Shown here: one piece after another, positions 1-18,000 of the stretch
How the letters are laid out: each line of letters starts with the position of its first letter
Numbering within the stretch: the first letter of the stretch is position 1
Source of the DNA: Mesotaenium endlicherianum
Lineage: Eukaryota > Streptophyta > Zygnematophyceae > Zygnematales > Mesotaeniaceae
Direction: 5' to 3'
Length of the DNA: 49,499 nt
Assembly: GCA_009602735.1 (NCBI GenBank)
Contig: WELA01004268.1
Coordinates: forward strand, 1,461,486-1,510,984
Program-made: the position numbers and the translations under genes
The notes under the pieces: generated by a model
What the model was told of the DNA's origin: nothing
The model's input: the letters and a program-made list of their open reading frames with translations, nothing else
Databases searched by the model: none

Positions 1-31
<31 letters not shown>
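1..31. repeat. Poly-C then poly-A run at the window edge
   Basis: Positions 1-21 are all C and 22-31 all A. It sits in or just beyond an intron of the EH1-like gene. Given the much longer poly-G run at 8495-9053, this may be a contig-end or gap-filling artefact rather than real sequence. Confidence 0.6.
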
Positions 32-196
32 GACATGCACACAGCAGAAGCCTTGCCTTGAGAGCTGCAGCTACCCAGCCCGACAAGCCTTTAGCACTTG
101 CGATTGTTTCCATGCGTGGCCCCCTGCTCTCCTAATTCTCCGCAAATTCAGGCATTCAAAATAGACCTGGTTTGAAGCAGGCCAACTCTCACCCAC

Positions 197-3100
197 CTGG
201 ATGTCCCGCAGCGCCGTCTCCTCCATGGCCATGCGCCCGTTGATGCCCACGGTCTGCTTGTACTTCTCATCATACTTTTTCGCCAGCTCTTCCACCTGCA
301 CGTTTGCCACGCGGACAGACAAGAAAGGGGTGTTGCAACGACTGGATTATCTACGTCTTTGTCATTTGCACTACCCACTTTTATTCCAAGTACATGTACG
401 GCTCTTCTTCAACCAGACTGACATCATAGATACATCTACCCTGTGAGCACAGCGTACGCGTTGATCACAGCGGTCGACAGGTGGCGCCCTGACAGGGCAT
501 GGAGTGAGCAAGAGCACCTCTCGCTTGTCGGCGATGGCACGCTCGGTGATCTCGTTCAGATGGTTATCACACCGCGTCTTGAACATGATCTGCAACGCGA
601 CCAACCGGCATGTCAGCGGTACCACCACAGATTCATCAAACAGCCTCATGCCAGGTGGCAAAGCAGGAGGAGACACGCAGAGAAAGTCAGGCACAGCAGC
701 TTTGCAGGGGACACCTGTACGCAGAGACATTCGACATCACAGCTGGCAGACCACAATATAGGCCAGGCATGCGGAGAGGAGGGCGTACAATCTCTTGCAT
801 CTTGGTGCGGTAGAACTCAATCTTCTGCTTTGAGTCCAGCAGCTCCGCCTCCGTCTCAAAGACCTGCGCCTCACCAAGGGAACAGGATGGCACGCGCTTC
901 AGGGGAGGGCCTCTCTGTGAACAAGACTGCCTCCGCCAGGGAGAGCGGGAGATCAGAGGGGGACTTCAGTGGTAAACATCTACATGCACCAGAAGCTCCC
1001 CAACAGGGCAGGCCTTCAGACAGCATGGATGGCTGCGCACAAAGGGCAGCAGCGGCCAGAGGCTGTGATGGTGACCTTCTTGCCGGCGTCCTCGGCCTCC
1101 TTGTGCTTCCTCTTCACGTTCTCTGCGTCCTCCTTGTCAAGCTGGTTCACCTTGCCCGGCTCCAAGGGCGGTGCCTTGGAGCGGTACACAGGGGGGCCCG
1201 TGACGGCATCGCTGGCATCTGCGGCAGACACCGGCATCTGGCCGACTGCCGTCTGCTGTGCTGCATCCCTCCTTGCCGGGGCTGCAGATATGTTAGCTGC
1301 CAGCATACCTGCCACATGTACGCCACGTATTTGGGTCACTCAATGCAATGCTGACCATGTGTACAGGTAGCATAGGGAAACCTAGCCGCCTGCATTTTCA
1401 TGAGTTTGGAATTGAGGCCATACGTCACACAACTTGTACAGACCTGGGTCAAGTCGCCAGGTGGGAACATTGACGCCCGCAGCATTTTGAGCGAGAGCTG
1501 CTTGGGCCTGGGCTATGCGCTGCGCGGCAATTTGAGCCCTTGGATCGGGAGCAGGCTCGTCGAAGTGGATGCCAGCTGGCAGAGTGGGTGGCAGCTGGCG
1601 CCCCTCCTTGACGCGATCAATGAGGTACAGCGATGTGCAGAACTCTCTAAGGGAGAGCATCCCGTCGTTGTCTTGATCAGACAGCACCCACACTTGCTTC
1701 AAGATCTCTGCATTTCATAAACAGATAAGAGGGAGTTGCACTTCCAGATTAAAACCACTTTCAAAAGCATCAGTCCACCCCATCACGCATAAGTGCTCTC
1801 ACCTACTACGATACACTACGGCACTCCATAGTAGACTGGAGAGCATATGAAGCTTTTGTACATGGAATGTGAAAAGCTACACTCTAAGCTACAGACGGCA
1901 ACTCAGCAATGCTGACGGCTATAGAGCTCACCTCGAGGGGGCCCAAAGCGAAGCAGCACATCACGAGCTTGTGCTCCAGTGAGCTTGCCATCACGGTCGG
2001 TGTCAACCCTTGCAAAGAGCTGGGTGTAGCGCTGAGCGTCCGCGACGGTCATGCGCGGCCAGGGTGCGCCGCCACTTGGCGGTCCACTTGCGACAAAGGG
2101 GGTCTGCTGTTCAAAGCCTTGCTGGCCCACCTTCTGCCCCCCAGCAGGCCCTGAGGAAGCAGCCTGCAAGCCCTGGGCTGAGCCTGGAGCTCCACCAGGG
2201 AAGAAGTTTTGGCCCCCCGGTGGACCAGAGGATGGTGGCTCTGCCCTGAATGCTGAGCCACCGAAGTCCTTCGTAGGGCTGAGGGGAGGGCCCTGCTGAG
2301 GCTTGGGAGCAGCTGCCGCAAAGCTTGAGGGGGGGGGTGGATTGACATTTGAGAATGCCTGGCCGGGAGCTGAAGGCCACCCAGCAGTCGAGTTGGAGGG
2401 AGGGCCAGAGTTGGAGAAGGACTTGTTGCTGGCTGAGAAGAACTGTGGCTCCGAGGTTGAGGACGGGGGAGGAACGGTAAAAGACTCGTTCCCAAAAGCT
2501 GCGAAGCCTTGCGATGGCCCCCTGTTTGGTTGGTTGCCGGGAGCCTGAGAGCCAGAACCTCCAAACGAAGCTGGGCCTGCAGGAACTTGAGTCGGTGCCT
2601 TGGGCTGTCCCTGAAAGGATGCCAGACCAAAGTCTGCAAACCCCCTTGGCTCACCTTGCTGTTCTAATGGCTTCACTGGACCTGGCCCTAATCCACCCGC
2701 TGCGGGCCTGGGACCTGGCCCTGCGCGTGGTTGTGCAACGCCCCCCGGACGGCCTGCTGAGCCTGGGCCTTCATATTGGGGTTGTGTAGGGATGGCGCTG
2801 AAGCCAGATTGAGGACCGTTAGGGCTTACAGCGGGTGCTGCAGGAGCTGTGCTGTTGAAGACAATGGGAGCTAAACGAGGAGGAGGGCGAACTTGCGAGC
2901 CAGGACCACCAGGAAAAGAGGAGGCTTGAGGACCTCCAGCATCACTAGCTCTGGGTGCAGCAGGTCCCTGAGAAGGAGGCCCTCCAAAGCTTGACCCAGG
3001 AAGGGCACCAGTTGGCTTGGGAGGTGGGATCTGAGCAGCTGCAGGACCGTGCAGAGCTGCCTGAACTAGTTCAAGTGTCAGCTCACGCCCTGTCTGGGCA

Positions 3101-4038
3101 ACTGTCACGAGCTTCAGCGCATTAAAGAAGTCTGGCTTCGTCAAGAAGCCTCTGTTTTGCTGGTCGGCGAATTGCCAGACCTGCCAAGCGCAAGGAGGCA
3201 CATTAGACTCGGTTAAAAGTACCTGCAGATTGCCCAAGGAGCAGCCATACTGAATTGCTCACCAGAAAACAGACCCCCAGCTTGAACCCAGCCAAAGGAA
3301 GAAGCACCACCCTTTCAAGCTATCAAGGTAACCCGACAATTATTACACCAAATATTTTGACATAGATACTGCAAGTATCTAGCAAGACTGTGTTTAGGGT
3401 ATTCCTCCTCAGGCACATTAAACTCATGCTAGCATTCTGCATGTATGCAAAAAAAAGGGAACAAGGAGCGCCGTTTTTCTACGTAACTCTTTTTTAGACA
3501 GCAAGCTTAAGTAAATAGGGTAGTCTGACAATTTCCTGCTTAATCTGACTAAGTAAGAAGCTGGCCCTTAAATTGGTTCCCTATGTTCAAGTAATGCTTT
3601 GCCGGCAGTTTAATTTTCACGCTAAGCAAAACCTTCACGTGATTGTCTTGTAGTTGCTGTCTCAACACTATAAACGCCTCACCAAGCATACCTTTGCTAC
3701 TTAAGCAGCTCAAAGGGTGTCACAGATGTGATAAAGACTGGTACAAGTCGCAGATCAGGACATCTATCAGTACTGACTAGGAGCGTGCACCTCACACCAG
3801 ACAAGCAAGGCTTCCACAACACGGTCACATCTCACTAGACCAATCATAATGCTGTTGAAGAAAAGGCTACTAAAAAAGAAGATTGATTTGGCAATCAAAA
3901 ATCTCTTACTTTGGCGAGCGTAGCCTGTGGAAGGCCAAAAGCTCGGAAAAAAGTAACAGCTTCTTGGCCACTAATCGTCCCATCACGGTTAGTATCGGCA
4001 GCTTGAAAAAATCGCTCAAAACTGTCTTGACTCGCCAT
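197..4038 (-). CDS. EH1: EH-domain endocytic protein, EH1/Pan1-like (5' part, runs off left edge)
   Basis: Seven minus-strand exons join in frame at GT-AG sites: 4038-3910, 3180-1932, 1707-1444, 1281-1076, 863-789, 589-518, 295-197 (2,094 nt, 698 codons). Order of parts: EF-hand/EH domain 1 (residues about 1-115, loop DTNRDGTISG, then a stretch ending LVTVAQTGREL); a long Pro/Gly/Ser/Gln-rich linker (about 120-420); EH domain 2 (about 425-515, loop DTDRDGKLTG and DQDNDGMLSLREF); a basic/acidic coiled coil (from about 580, including KIEFYRTKMQEI and RCDNHLNEITERA). This order and these motifs match plant AtEH1/AtEH2 (Pan1), which in Arabidopsis belong to the TPLATE complex that drives clathrin-mediated endocytosis at the plasma membrane. 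The C-terminal third is outside the window. The start is the ATG at 4036-4038, right before EH domain 1. The 5' end of the ETR1 neighbour's 3' side lies 1.4 kb upstream on the same strand. Family call is strong; exon 3 and 4 edges rest on frame and splice consensus only. Confidence 0.9.
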
Positions 4039-5448
4039 CTTCTTCCCGACAGCGAGAGAAAGCCTCTCCAATTAAATAGCCTGGTTCAGCACCAAGACGA
4101 CCGATATCCTTAGAACACCTTAGCATAAGAAGCAGTGGCAAGTCAGCATTACAAATTCTAACGTTTGCCAATCGACCTCCATGTAATTCCTGAAAACGGG
4201 ACATGCTGGCCACAACCTACCGGACCAGTACCGGACCATGTAGCCAAACTTTTATCGGGCAAGGCCCCCGCCTTAAAAGGCCCACGCACAGCGGGAACTT
4301 CAAGCAGTTTTTGACGGTCGTACGAAGCGCAAACAGCTAACCGAGACCACACCGTTTACACTTGCACGGACAACGTCTCCTGTCAGAGCTTTTCAGTCAT
4401 TTTCAGAGTGCTGACAGCAGCACCTTGTACCATCAATGATCATCGCGGGTGCATGCTGTTACGTGCTGTTACGCATATATTCCATCGGACTCTCTGTTCG
4501 ATGACGGTCAATTTTTGGCACCTTAAATTGTTGGGACCGTTCCAAACAGTTCCGTACCGTTCCAAACATACCGTTCCAAACATGCCCCCGACCTGACCTG
4601 ATCCGGCCTACAACTTGTTCATGCAATTCCTCTTTTACTCGAAGGATGCCATTCAATGCACTAAATAAGAAGCACGTGACAATGCTACAGTTTCAGAAAG
4701 AGCAACGGCATGCAGAAGTAGCCAGCAGTAGCACACAATTTGACCAAAATGGTGACACAAGGTGTACTTACAAGAGCTTTATCATACACCCTTAATTGCC
4801 ATAATTGCACCTGCTTAGCAATACTGTTGGGTTCCCGGCCTCCAGAGTTTTTCAAGGAACACACTTATTATACACTTTAGAGTTATAGGAAAACGGCAAT
4901 CAACGACTACAGAAAATTTTTGGGTGCATACCTCAGATTTTTTACCACGATTATATATTTCTGGATAAAGTCAAAGTTTAATACCTGATTGATTTCTTGT
5001 TTTTTCAATATTGAGGAAATAAAACAAATAAACACCCCACTAGTACCACCATCCATGTCGGACAAAAGCGGTTCACAAAAGGGACGACTGTGATTTATAG
5101 CTGATCCTGGATATACTTGAAAACTTGTTTTTTAGATAACATGCTTCTCTTGAACCAGTACAAGATAAACGTGGAAGTGGATTATGGTGGAAGAGTAGTA
5201 CATGATTTTGTTGCAAATGAACTACAATGTGCTAATTGCACGAGTACCATCAACATTACAATCAATGCCTGAACTATGGCTAATGATTCAAGATCTAGAA
5301 GTATCTTAACATGGACTCTGCAAACGACTCCAGGCGCCCAAAGCTGCCTTAGCGGATCAACCTAATTCATATTTGCACATCGAGTACTGCCACACTTCTA
5401 TTTGCAACACTTTGCAGAACGCTATTCACTATTTTGTACAACAAAGCC
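4039..5448. other. Intergenic region between EH1 and ETR1 genes
   Basis: It holds the 5' flank of the EH1-like gene and the 3' flank of the ETR1 gene, both minus strand. It is AT-rich, with no supported coding region. It contains a short tandem motif (4536-4582) and a doubled TACCGGACCA near 4219-4240. Confidence 0.6.
4536..4582. repeat. Three copies of ACCGTTCCAAACA upstream of EH1
   Basis: Exact copies start at 4536, 4556 and 4570, about 500 bp upstream of the EH1-like ATG. It could be a cluster of binding sites or a simple tandem duplication; nothing in the sequence decides. Confidence 0.7.
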
Positions 5449-11846
<6,398 letters not shown>

Positions 11847-14428
11847 CTCAAAGATCCTGCAAGTTCGGGAAGGCTACTACAGGCCGGGCTCGCTTGGGCA
11901 GTACATCAGCACGTCTGCAAAGAAGACAAATCAACACACATGAAATGAATCATGCATAGCAGCCTGATTTACAAGAGCTACTTGGACAGGAACAAGCTGG
12001 GTCCTCAACACCTATTATAAGTACAATAAGGCTCCAGCAGAGCTGCCTGAATTTTGTATCATCAATATCTGGTAGAAGAAAGGTTTGCAGGAGCTTCGTG
12101 GCGATGCAAATGTCTGACAAAATGAAAGACTTATGGTACCTGGCTCTCTCAACAAATACAAGATTGAGAATAACCCTCCATGGTAAGGTCTGAAAAGAAC
12201 GACTAATACCTAAGTGCAGTCGCCAAGTGGCAAACACAAAGTGCTATACTTAAGCCTCCCACTGTTTTAGCCGAGTGGATGCTCTCTAGACAACGAGAGC
12301 ACCGTCAAGCTGGAACACCAGGTCAATGTCCGAGGTTCACTTCCCGCTACTAATACAAGCACCACCTACTGTAGCCCATGCATTCGCCTTATCATACTCT
12401 CGCTGTCGGCTCTTCTCTCTTACAACACAAATTCAGTGCAAGAGGTGTGTGCATGCACTCAACTTTAGTGCCCTCGTTTGGTTGCATATCATATTCTTAC
12501 CTGCCCTCCTCGACGCCCGCCCCGACTTGGATCAAGTTTTGGGCTTCGATCAATTCTAAACTGCTCTAAACAGCTAGCTCGAGTTCGGACGTCGGTCATC
12601 GACACTGCAGATTTTGCAAGAATGTGTGAAGGCCCAAGTCCGACACTGCCCGTGCGACCGGGCCCCCGGCGACGCGACCGACATGGCCCCGAGGATTCCG
12701 CGTTACACTCGGAATGTCTACATATTAAGGATTTAAGACCATATCGCTATGATCAGCATTTCATTCGTGATCGACAAAGCGCCCAAAACGCAGGATGCAG
12801 CAGGAGCAGGATGGATCATGGGATGGATACGAATATCAGCGCTTGTCAGAACCCCCATGTGCCTATTTCCTGCCCTCACTCAGCCCTCACCTGCCCTCAC
12901 CAGCCAATTTTGGCCTTTAGTGCAAAATTTTACATTCTGAACAAGTTGGCTCGTGTTCTTACACAGGTTTATTTCCGTTCTTTCTTCTTTAGAACACCAG
13001 CAGAAAGAACAGTAAGAAGGAAGTGGCCGCATGCCAAGCAAACACTCTCAATAGTGCAACGGCATTGCCCCTACCATGCACTGGCCACCCGTAGAATTAG
13101 TACATTATTGAAAAGATGGGCTATATATGCAAAAGAACCTCCGTAAGAACAGCAGGTACATGGTGTGCACGCTCTTTACGCACCATGTGTATGCCCTCCA
13201 TGCAGTAAAATGGCACCTCAGATTTCAACCTTTTCAAATAAATGCAGAGGCTAGAGGATATTACAAATCTCCTGCCATCTCTACAATGTTTGTACTAAAC
13301 TGCTATCTTCAGACGCTCTTCGCAAAGTAAACATAGATTTTTGTATATCATGGCACTGGCATCAAGCGAATGAAGATGAATGAAAGGGTGGCACTCACAC
13401 AATGTTCAATCATCCTCCATATGTTCATCAACAACTGTAATATACATCGGGTATTGACTGCATACTAATGCAGGCGCTGAACACCCTCGCCCTAATCTAT
13501 CAAATTCTGAACATATGAACGAGTGATGGCATTAGCCTCTAACTGGGGACTCGACTCATGCATCCCTACTAATACACCTACGAAACTTGAATGGATCTGA
13601 AAGTGGAGCTGGAATATCACGGACCCCTAAACAGTCACAAAAGCCCTACAAATAATAAAGAATCGATAGAATACAACTAGTAGAGCCCAGGGTGGAGGAA
13701 GCCCCTCCATCGCAGACGCAGACAGCACCTCGCGTCTGAGGTCAAATCAGCTTTGGAAGACCCCACTTGCCCTTGCCACGCCTGCTCATGCAGCTGCAGC
13801 TCTCCTCCATCCTTCCCCCTAGTCACAAATGATGACCTACACCTGTAGAAGCTCACCCCTTGAAGGCCTGTGAGACCCACTCTCCTTGGCCAGGAGCGAA
13901 GAACCACAACTTTCTCCCTCCCCGTTCCTTCCATGCGCCATGGCGCCAGCTCCGAACCTCTTCCTGCTGAGATGCAGGCGGTTGTCTTGACACTAGCCTA
14001 CACCTTCCCTACAATGTTAGCATTTGTACACTGCCAGCTGCTACACGTTCACGTCCTCTCTGCTCACTTGCCAGCTCCTTGTTGCAAATATTGGGGCTTG
14101 TTGCCCCGTCTGCTCCGATTAGACGTTGCGAGGCGTTCCCACCTTCACCTCCTCTTCCCTCTCAGAGGGAGAGGCGGACAGGCACTGCGGCACCAGCCTG
14201 CTCACACAAAATAGCACCCTCCGTCAGTACCCACACCTACTCGTATTCAAAACAATTTGTTCCCTACAGAAGTGACGAGCGCTAAGTGCATCACCCACTT
14301 TCGGGATAAACAGGAAAGCCGAAGGACAGGTGAGGGACCTGCAACAAGTGCTGTTTTGCTGTTTGCGCACAAGTACTTCCAGCGCGTGCATTGGACAGCC
14401 TCAGAGACCAGGAAGGGTAAGCAAAGAC
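11847..14428. other. Intergenic region and probable ETR1 5' leader
   Basis: No supported protein gene. On the minus strand a good splice acceptor (CTTGCAG, ending near 11857) lies about 10 nt before the ETR1 ATG, suggesting a 5'-UTR intron. A tRNA-like A box and weak B box occur at 12268-12344. The rest, including the 3' flank of the beta-helix gene, shows no recognisable feature. Confidence 0.5.
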
Positions 14429-15038
14429 TCACTTGGCACGGCCGTTGATATAGGCGTTCTTGAAGAAGCACCACATGCCGCGCTTCCACGACAGGCCGCC
14501 TGCCTCCTCCATGGAGGCCTCCCTCACAGCGACAACCAGGTCCCTCAGGAGCTTCTGGTCCTCTTCCGTGCTGCACCAAGGAAATAGGGAGACCCCGAAA
14601 TTGGTCAGGACCCTAAGCTTGCTACTGATAAATTGCCACACCTGCCAGCATCAAGATTACCATCGGCGCCTGCACAACCAGTTGTAGAACAAGAGGGGCA
14701 GGGAGAGAGGAGGGGGGGGGGAGTGCAGAGGCTGCTGCACACCTGCTGGGGGCGGTCAGCCAGGCCAGGATGTGGCGGATGGCCTGGGAGCGGATGAGCA
14801 TGCGCAGCGAGTCGTCCTTCTTCCTCGACTCAATCTTCACCAACATTGCCAGATGGCGCTGGAAGGTGAGTGTAAGCTCAGCCATGTTCATGCGCGCCTC
14901 CGCGATGCCCGAGCGCACAAAGTCGTGGTCGGGGTACACGCCGCCGTCGCTCTCGTCGTTGTTGCTGTGTGACAGGTCCAGGGGAGGCGGCTTCTTGCCA
15001 GCAGCATGGTTGCAGCACGCGCCACCTGACTGGTGCTG

Positions 15039-15071
<33 letters not shown>

Positions 15072-18000
15072 AGATGCCGACCTGGGGCTCAGGACTCCCT
15101 CGATGGTGGCCTTGGCGGCAGCCATGGCCCTGTCAAACGTCTTCTTCAGAGGAGGCTTGCCGCTAGCGTTGCCGCCCTTAACGGGGGTGGAGGCCTTGAC
15201 GGCGGCGGCGGCGGCTGCCCGCTCCGCCGCGAGCTCCTCCTGGGTGGCCCAGCTGACGTGGCGCTCCAGGCGGGGGGGCCACTGCACGCCACCCTTGGGG
15301 GTCTCCACCGACTGCGGCAGCTGCATGGGGTGCTGCTGGCCCGCCTCGTGCCAGTTGTTGTGGTCGGCGCAGAAGTTGCCCTTGAGGGGCACGCGCGCAA
15401 TGACCATGTTGCCGGCGCCCGCGCCCAGCAGGGCCTGCGACAGCACGGCGTACAGCTGCGGCTTGCTAAGGTGGCGGATCCAGCCCACAGGGCCGAGGCC
15501 CTCGAGCTTGCACTCCTCGTAGCGGTCGCGCACGCGCAGCAGCAGGCGCTGCTCCTTGGCGCGCGGCGAGAGCAGCAGCGTGAACATGATGTGCGGGCGG
15601 AACCACTCGCAGACCTCCTGCGGGTGCACGTGCTCCGAGGCAGCCAGGTTCTGCAGGTGGCTCTTGCGGAGCTTGCCCTTGGCCTCGCGCTTCCAGATGT
15701 AGGTGATGGACAGCTGGTTGCGCAGCATCAGCGTCTTGTTCAGGATTTCGTACGTGAACGTCGTGAAGATGGGCCCCACGATGAGCGCGATGGCCACGCC
15801 GAAGATGACCTCCGAGAACTTCTTGAGGCCGATGTAGTTGTAGCCCGTCACCGCCAGCGTGAAGAAGAACTCGCCCAGGATGAGCGTGCCGTTGAGCACG
15901 TCCAGCGACGACGACCCGAAGGGCGACGACGCGTACTGCAGGCCGATGCGCACGGCCTGGATGGGCAGCGTCAGCGCAACCTGCAGCAGCAACACCCACA
16001 TAAGCAGCCGGTCAGACCAGGGAAGATCACTTGCACGCTGCTGGACCTGGTGCGCCTTGAGAATGCCATGTGGACTGCCAGGTGCAATGGACAGAAAGCA
16101 GTGAAGAATACTGGCAGCAATGTGGTTGAAGCACCAACATGAAATGTGCAGACGTCTGAAGCACAGAAAAGGATACGGTACCTGAACGCTGGGAGTGTTG
16201 ACGGCGAACACCAGAAGAGCCGAGAAGACGATGCGGCGCATCACGTTCATTAAGTGCCACCTGGCAGCAATGCAGGAACAGGGGCGTCAGAGACTGTTCC
16301 TCGTGAGGCAGAGCAACCAGGAGGAGGAGCATCGAGAGCAAGAGCCGCGGGAGAGAAGGCGGAGGAAAGCGTGACTCACCACCAGTACTCGGGCTTGTAG
16401 CGGTCAAACAGCCAGCTGTAGCGCTGCTTGTAGGCCAGCTCCTGGAACAGCTGCTTCTTCTGGCCCTGGTACAGCACGATGGTGTAGAAGAAGAAGAGGC
16501 CGCCGATGTAGATGACGGTCACGATGACGGCCAGGCTGAGCAGGAACACGTGCGTCTTGGACATCCACAGGAGCTCGGGGGCGCTGCCCACCACGGGCAC
16601 GTCGTACACCTGGCGCTGGAACGCCTGGAAGCAGCGGATGAGCACGGAGGCGTAGCAGATGTCCAGCCAGTTGGTCACCGAGTGGATGAGCTTGTTGTTG
16701 TACTCCTGCTCGGCGGCGCGGCTGCGCACGCTGTTGTTGCGGCTGAGCGTGGAGGCGGCGCCGCGCTTGCCGAAGAAGCGGCCGGAGATGTCGCCCACGT
16801 AGTGGTGCTTGAGGTAGAAGCAGAGGTACACGAAGCAGCCGACGATGGGCACCAGCAGCGTCACCACCCAGCGGCGCTCGTAGTTGTACGAGACGCGGCA
16901 CTCGGGCCCGATGATGTCGGGGTCGAACAGCGTGAGCCCAAAGTACTGCAGGAGCGTGATGATCCAGGCGGGGTAGTTCAGGTTGTACGACCCGATCATG
17001 GTCACAATCTGCACCTCGTTGAGGAAGATGTCGACGGTGTCGAACGTGTCGGACATCATGTTCATGATGATCCACGCCGATACCACCACAATGATGAGAA
17101 GCGGGAAGATGCTGGTGAACACCTTGCCGCACGAGTGGCAGTCGTTGAGCAGGAAGAAGTTGTCGGGCGCGCACGTGGAGCACATTCGGTTCTCGTCGTA
17201 GCGAGAGTGGCACTGCCTGTAGTCCTCACCCGTGAAGTTGAACCCCTGGCAGCCCTGGTACAGGCAGTTGAACGCCGTGGGCTTGGGGGTCATGATGCTG
17301 GGCGGGGACAGCCAATAGCCGTCGCGCACCTGCGCCTTGCCCGAGGTGCACACGAGGCCGTCGGAGTCGCAGCTGCTGCAGTTGTACTGCCCGGAGGAGC
17401 CCAGCTGGAAGGAGAACGTGTTGTCCTTGCACGCCGTCATGAGCTGGCCCGCCGCGCACCAGCTGCCGAGCGCGCACGTCTGGCACACGTACTTGGTGTT
17501 GTTGTAGAACTGCCCCGCCGGGCACAGGCCAATGGTGAGCGTGCGCACGATGTCGGGGAAGGCCCCCGTAGAGCTCGTGACAGTGATGTTCAGCTCGAAG
17601 TCAGCGGCCTCCTCGGGCTGCACCAGAATGTTGATGGGGGGGAGGGCCACCACGCCCTTCCTGGCGACACCGTGCAGCAGGCCGCTCACGCGGGGGTCGG
17701 GAGAGACCTCCACAATGGAGACGTTGTCCTGGTCCACCAGGTTGCCGAACGCGTCCAGGATGACCACCTGGAGGTTCTCGATGGGCAGCCCCACGGAGCC
17801 CAGCACGCGGAAGGGCAGGTCCTCCGCCTTGTCCGTGGCACCGGGCCAGCGCATGTGGAAGGAGGTGGGCACGGTGCCCACGGTGTCCTCCTTGTCCGCA
17901 CTGGTGCAGGCGGCACAGGTGGTCCTGGAGAGGGGCTCGAAGGTGGCCTCAAAGAATGCGGCGCCCTGGCTGAGCGGAGCGACGTTGCGCGAGAACGTGA

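Noticed and set aside
443..1354. 303-codon plus-strand reading frame
   Set aside because: Antisense to several EH1 exons and introns; no domain, and the minus-strand exons are well supported.
2049..2654. Overlapping minus- and plus-strand frames in the EH1 linker
   Set aside because: Shadows of the Pro/Ser/Gly-rich linker exon.
12268..12344. Functional tRNA-Leu or tRNA-Ser gene
   Set aside because: Eight-base anticodon loop and unpaired T and acceptor stems; kept only as a possible relic.
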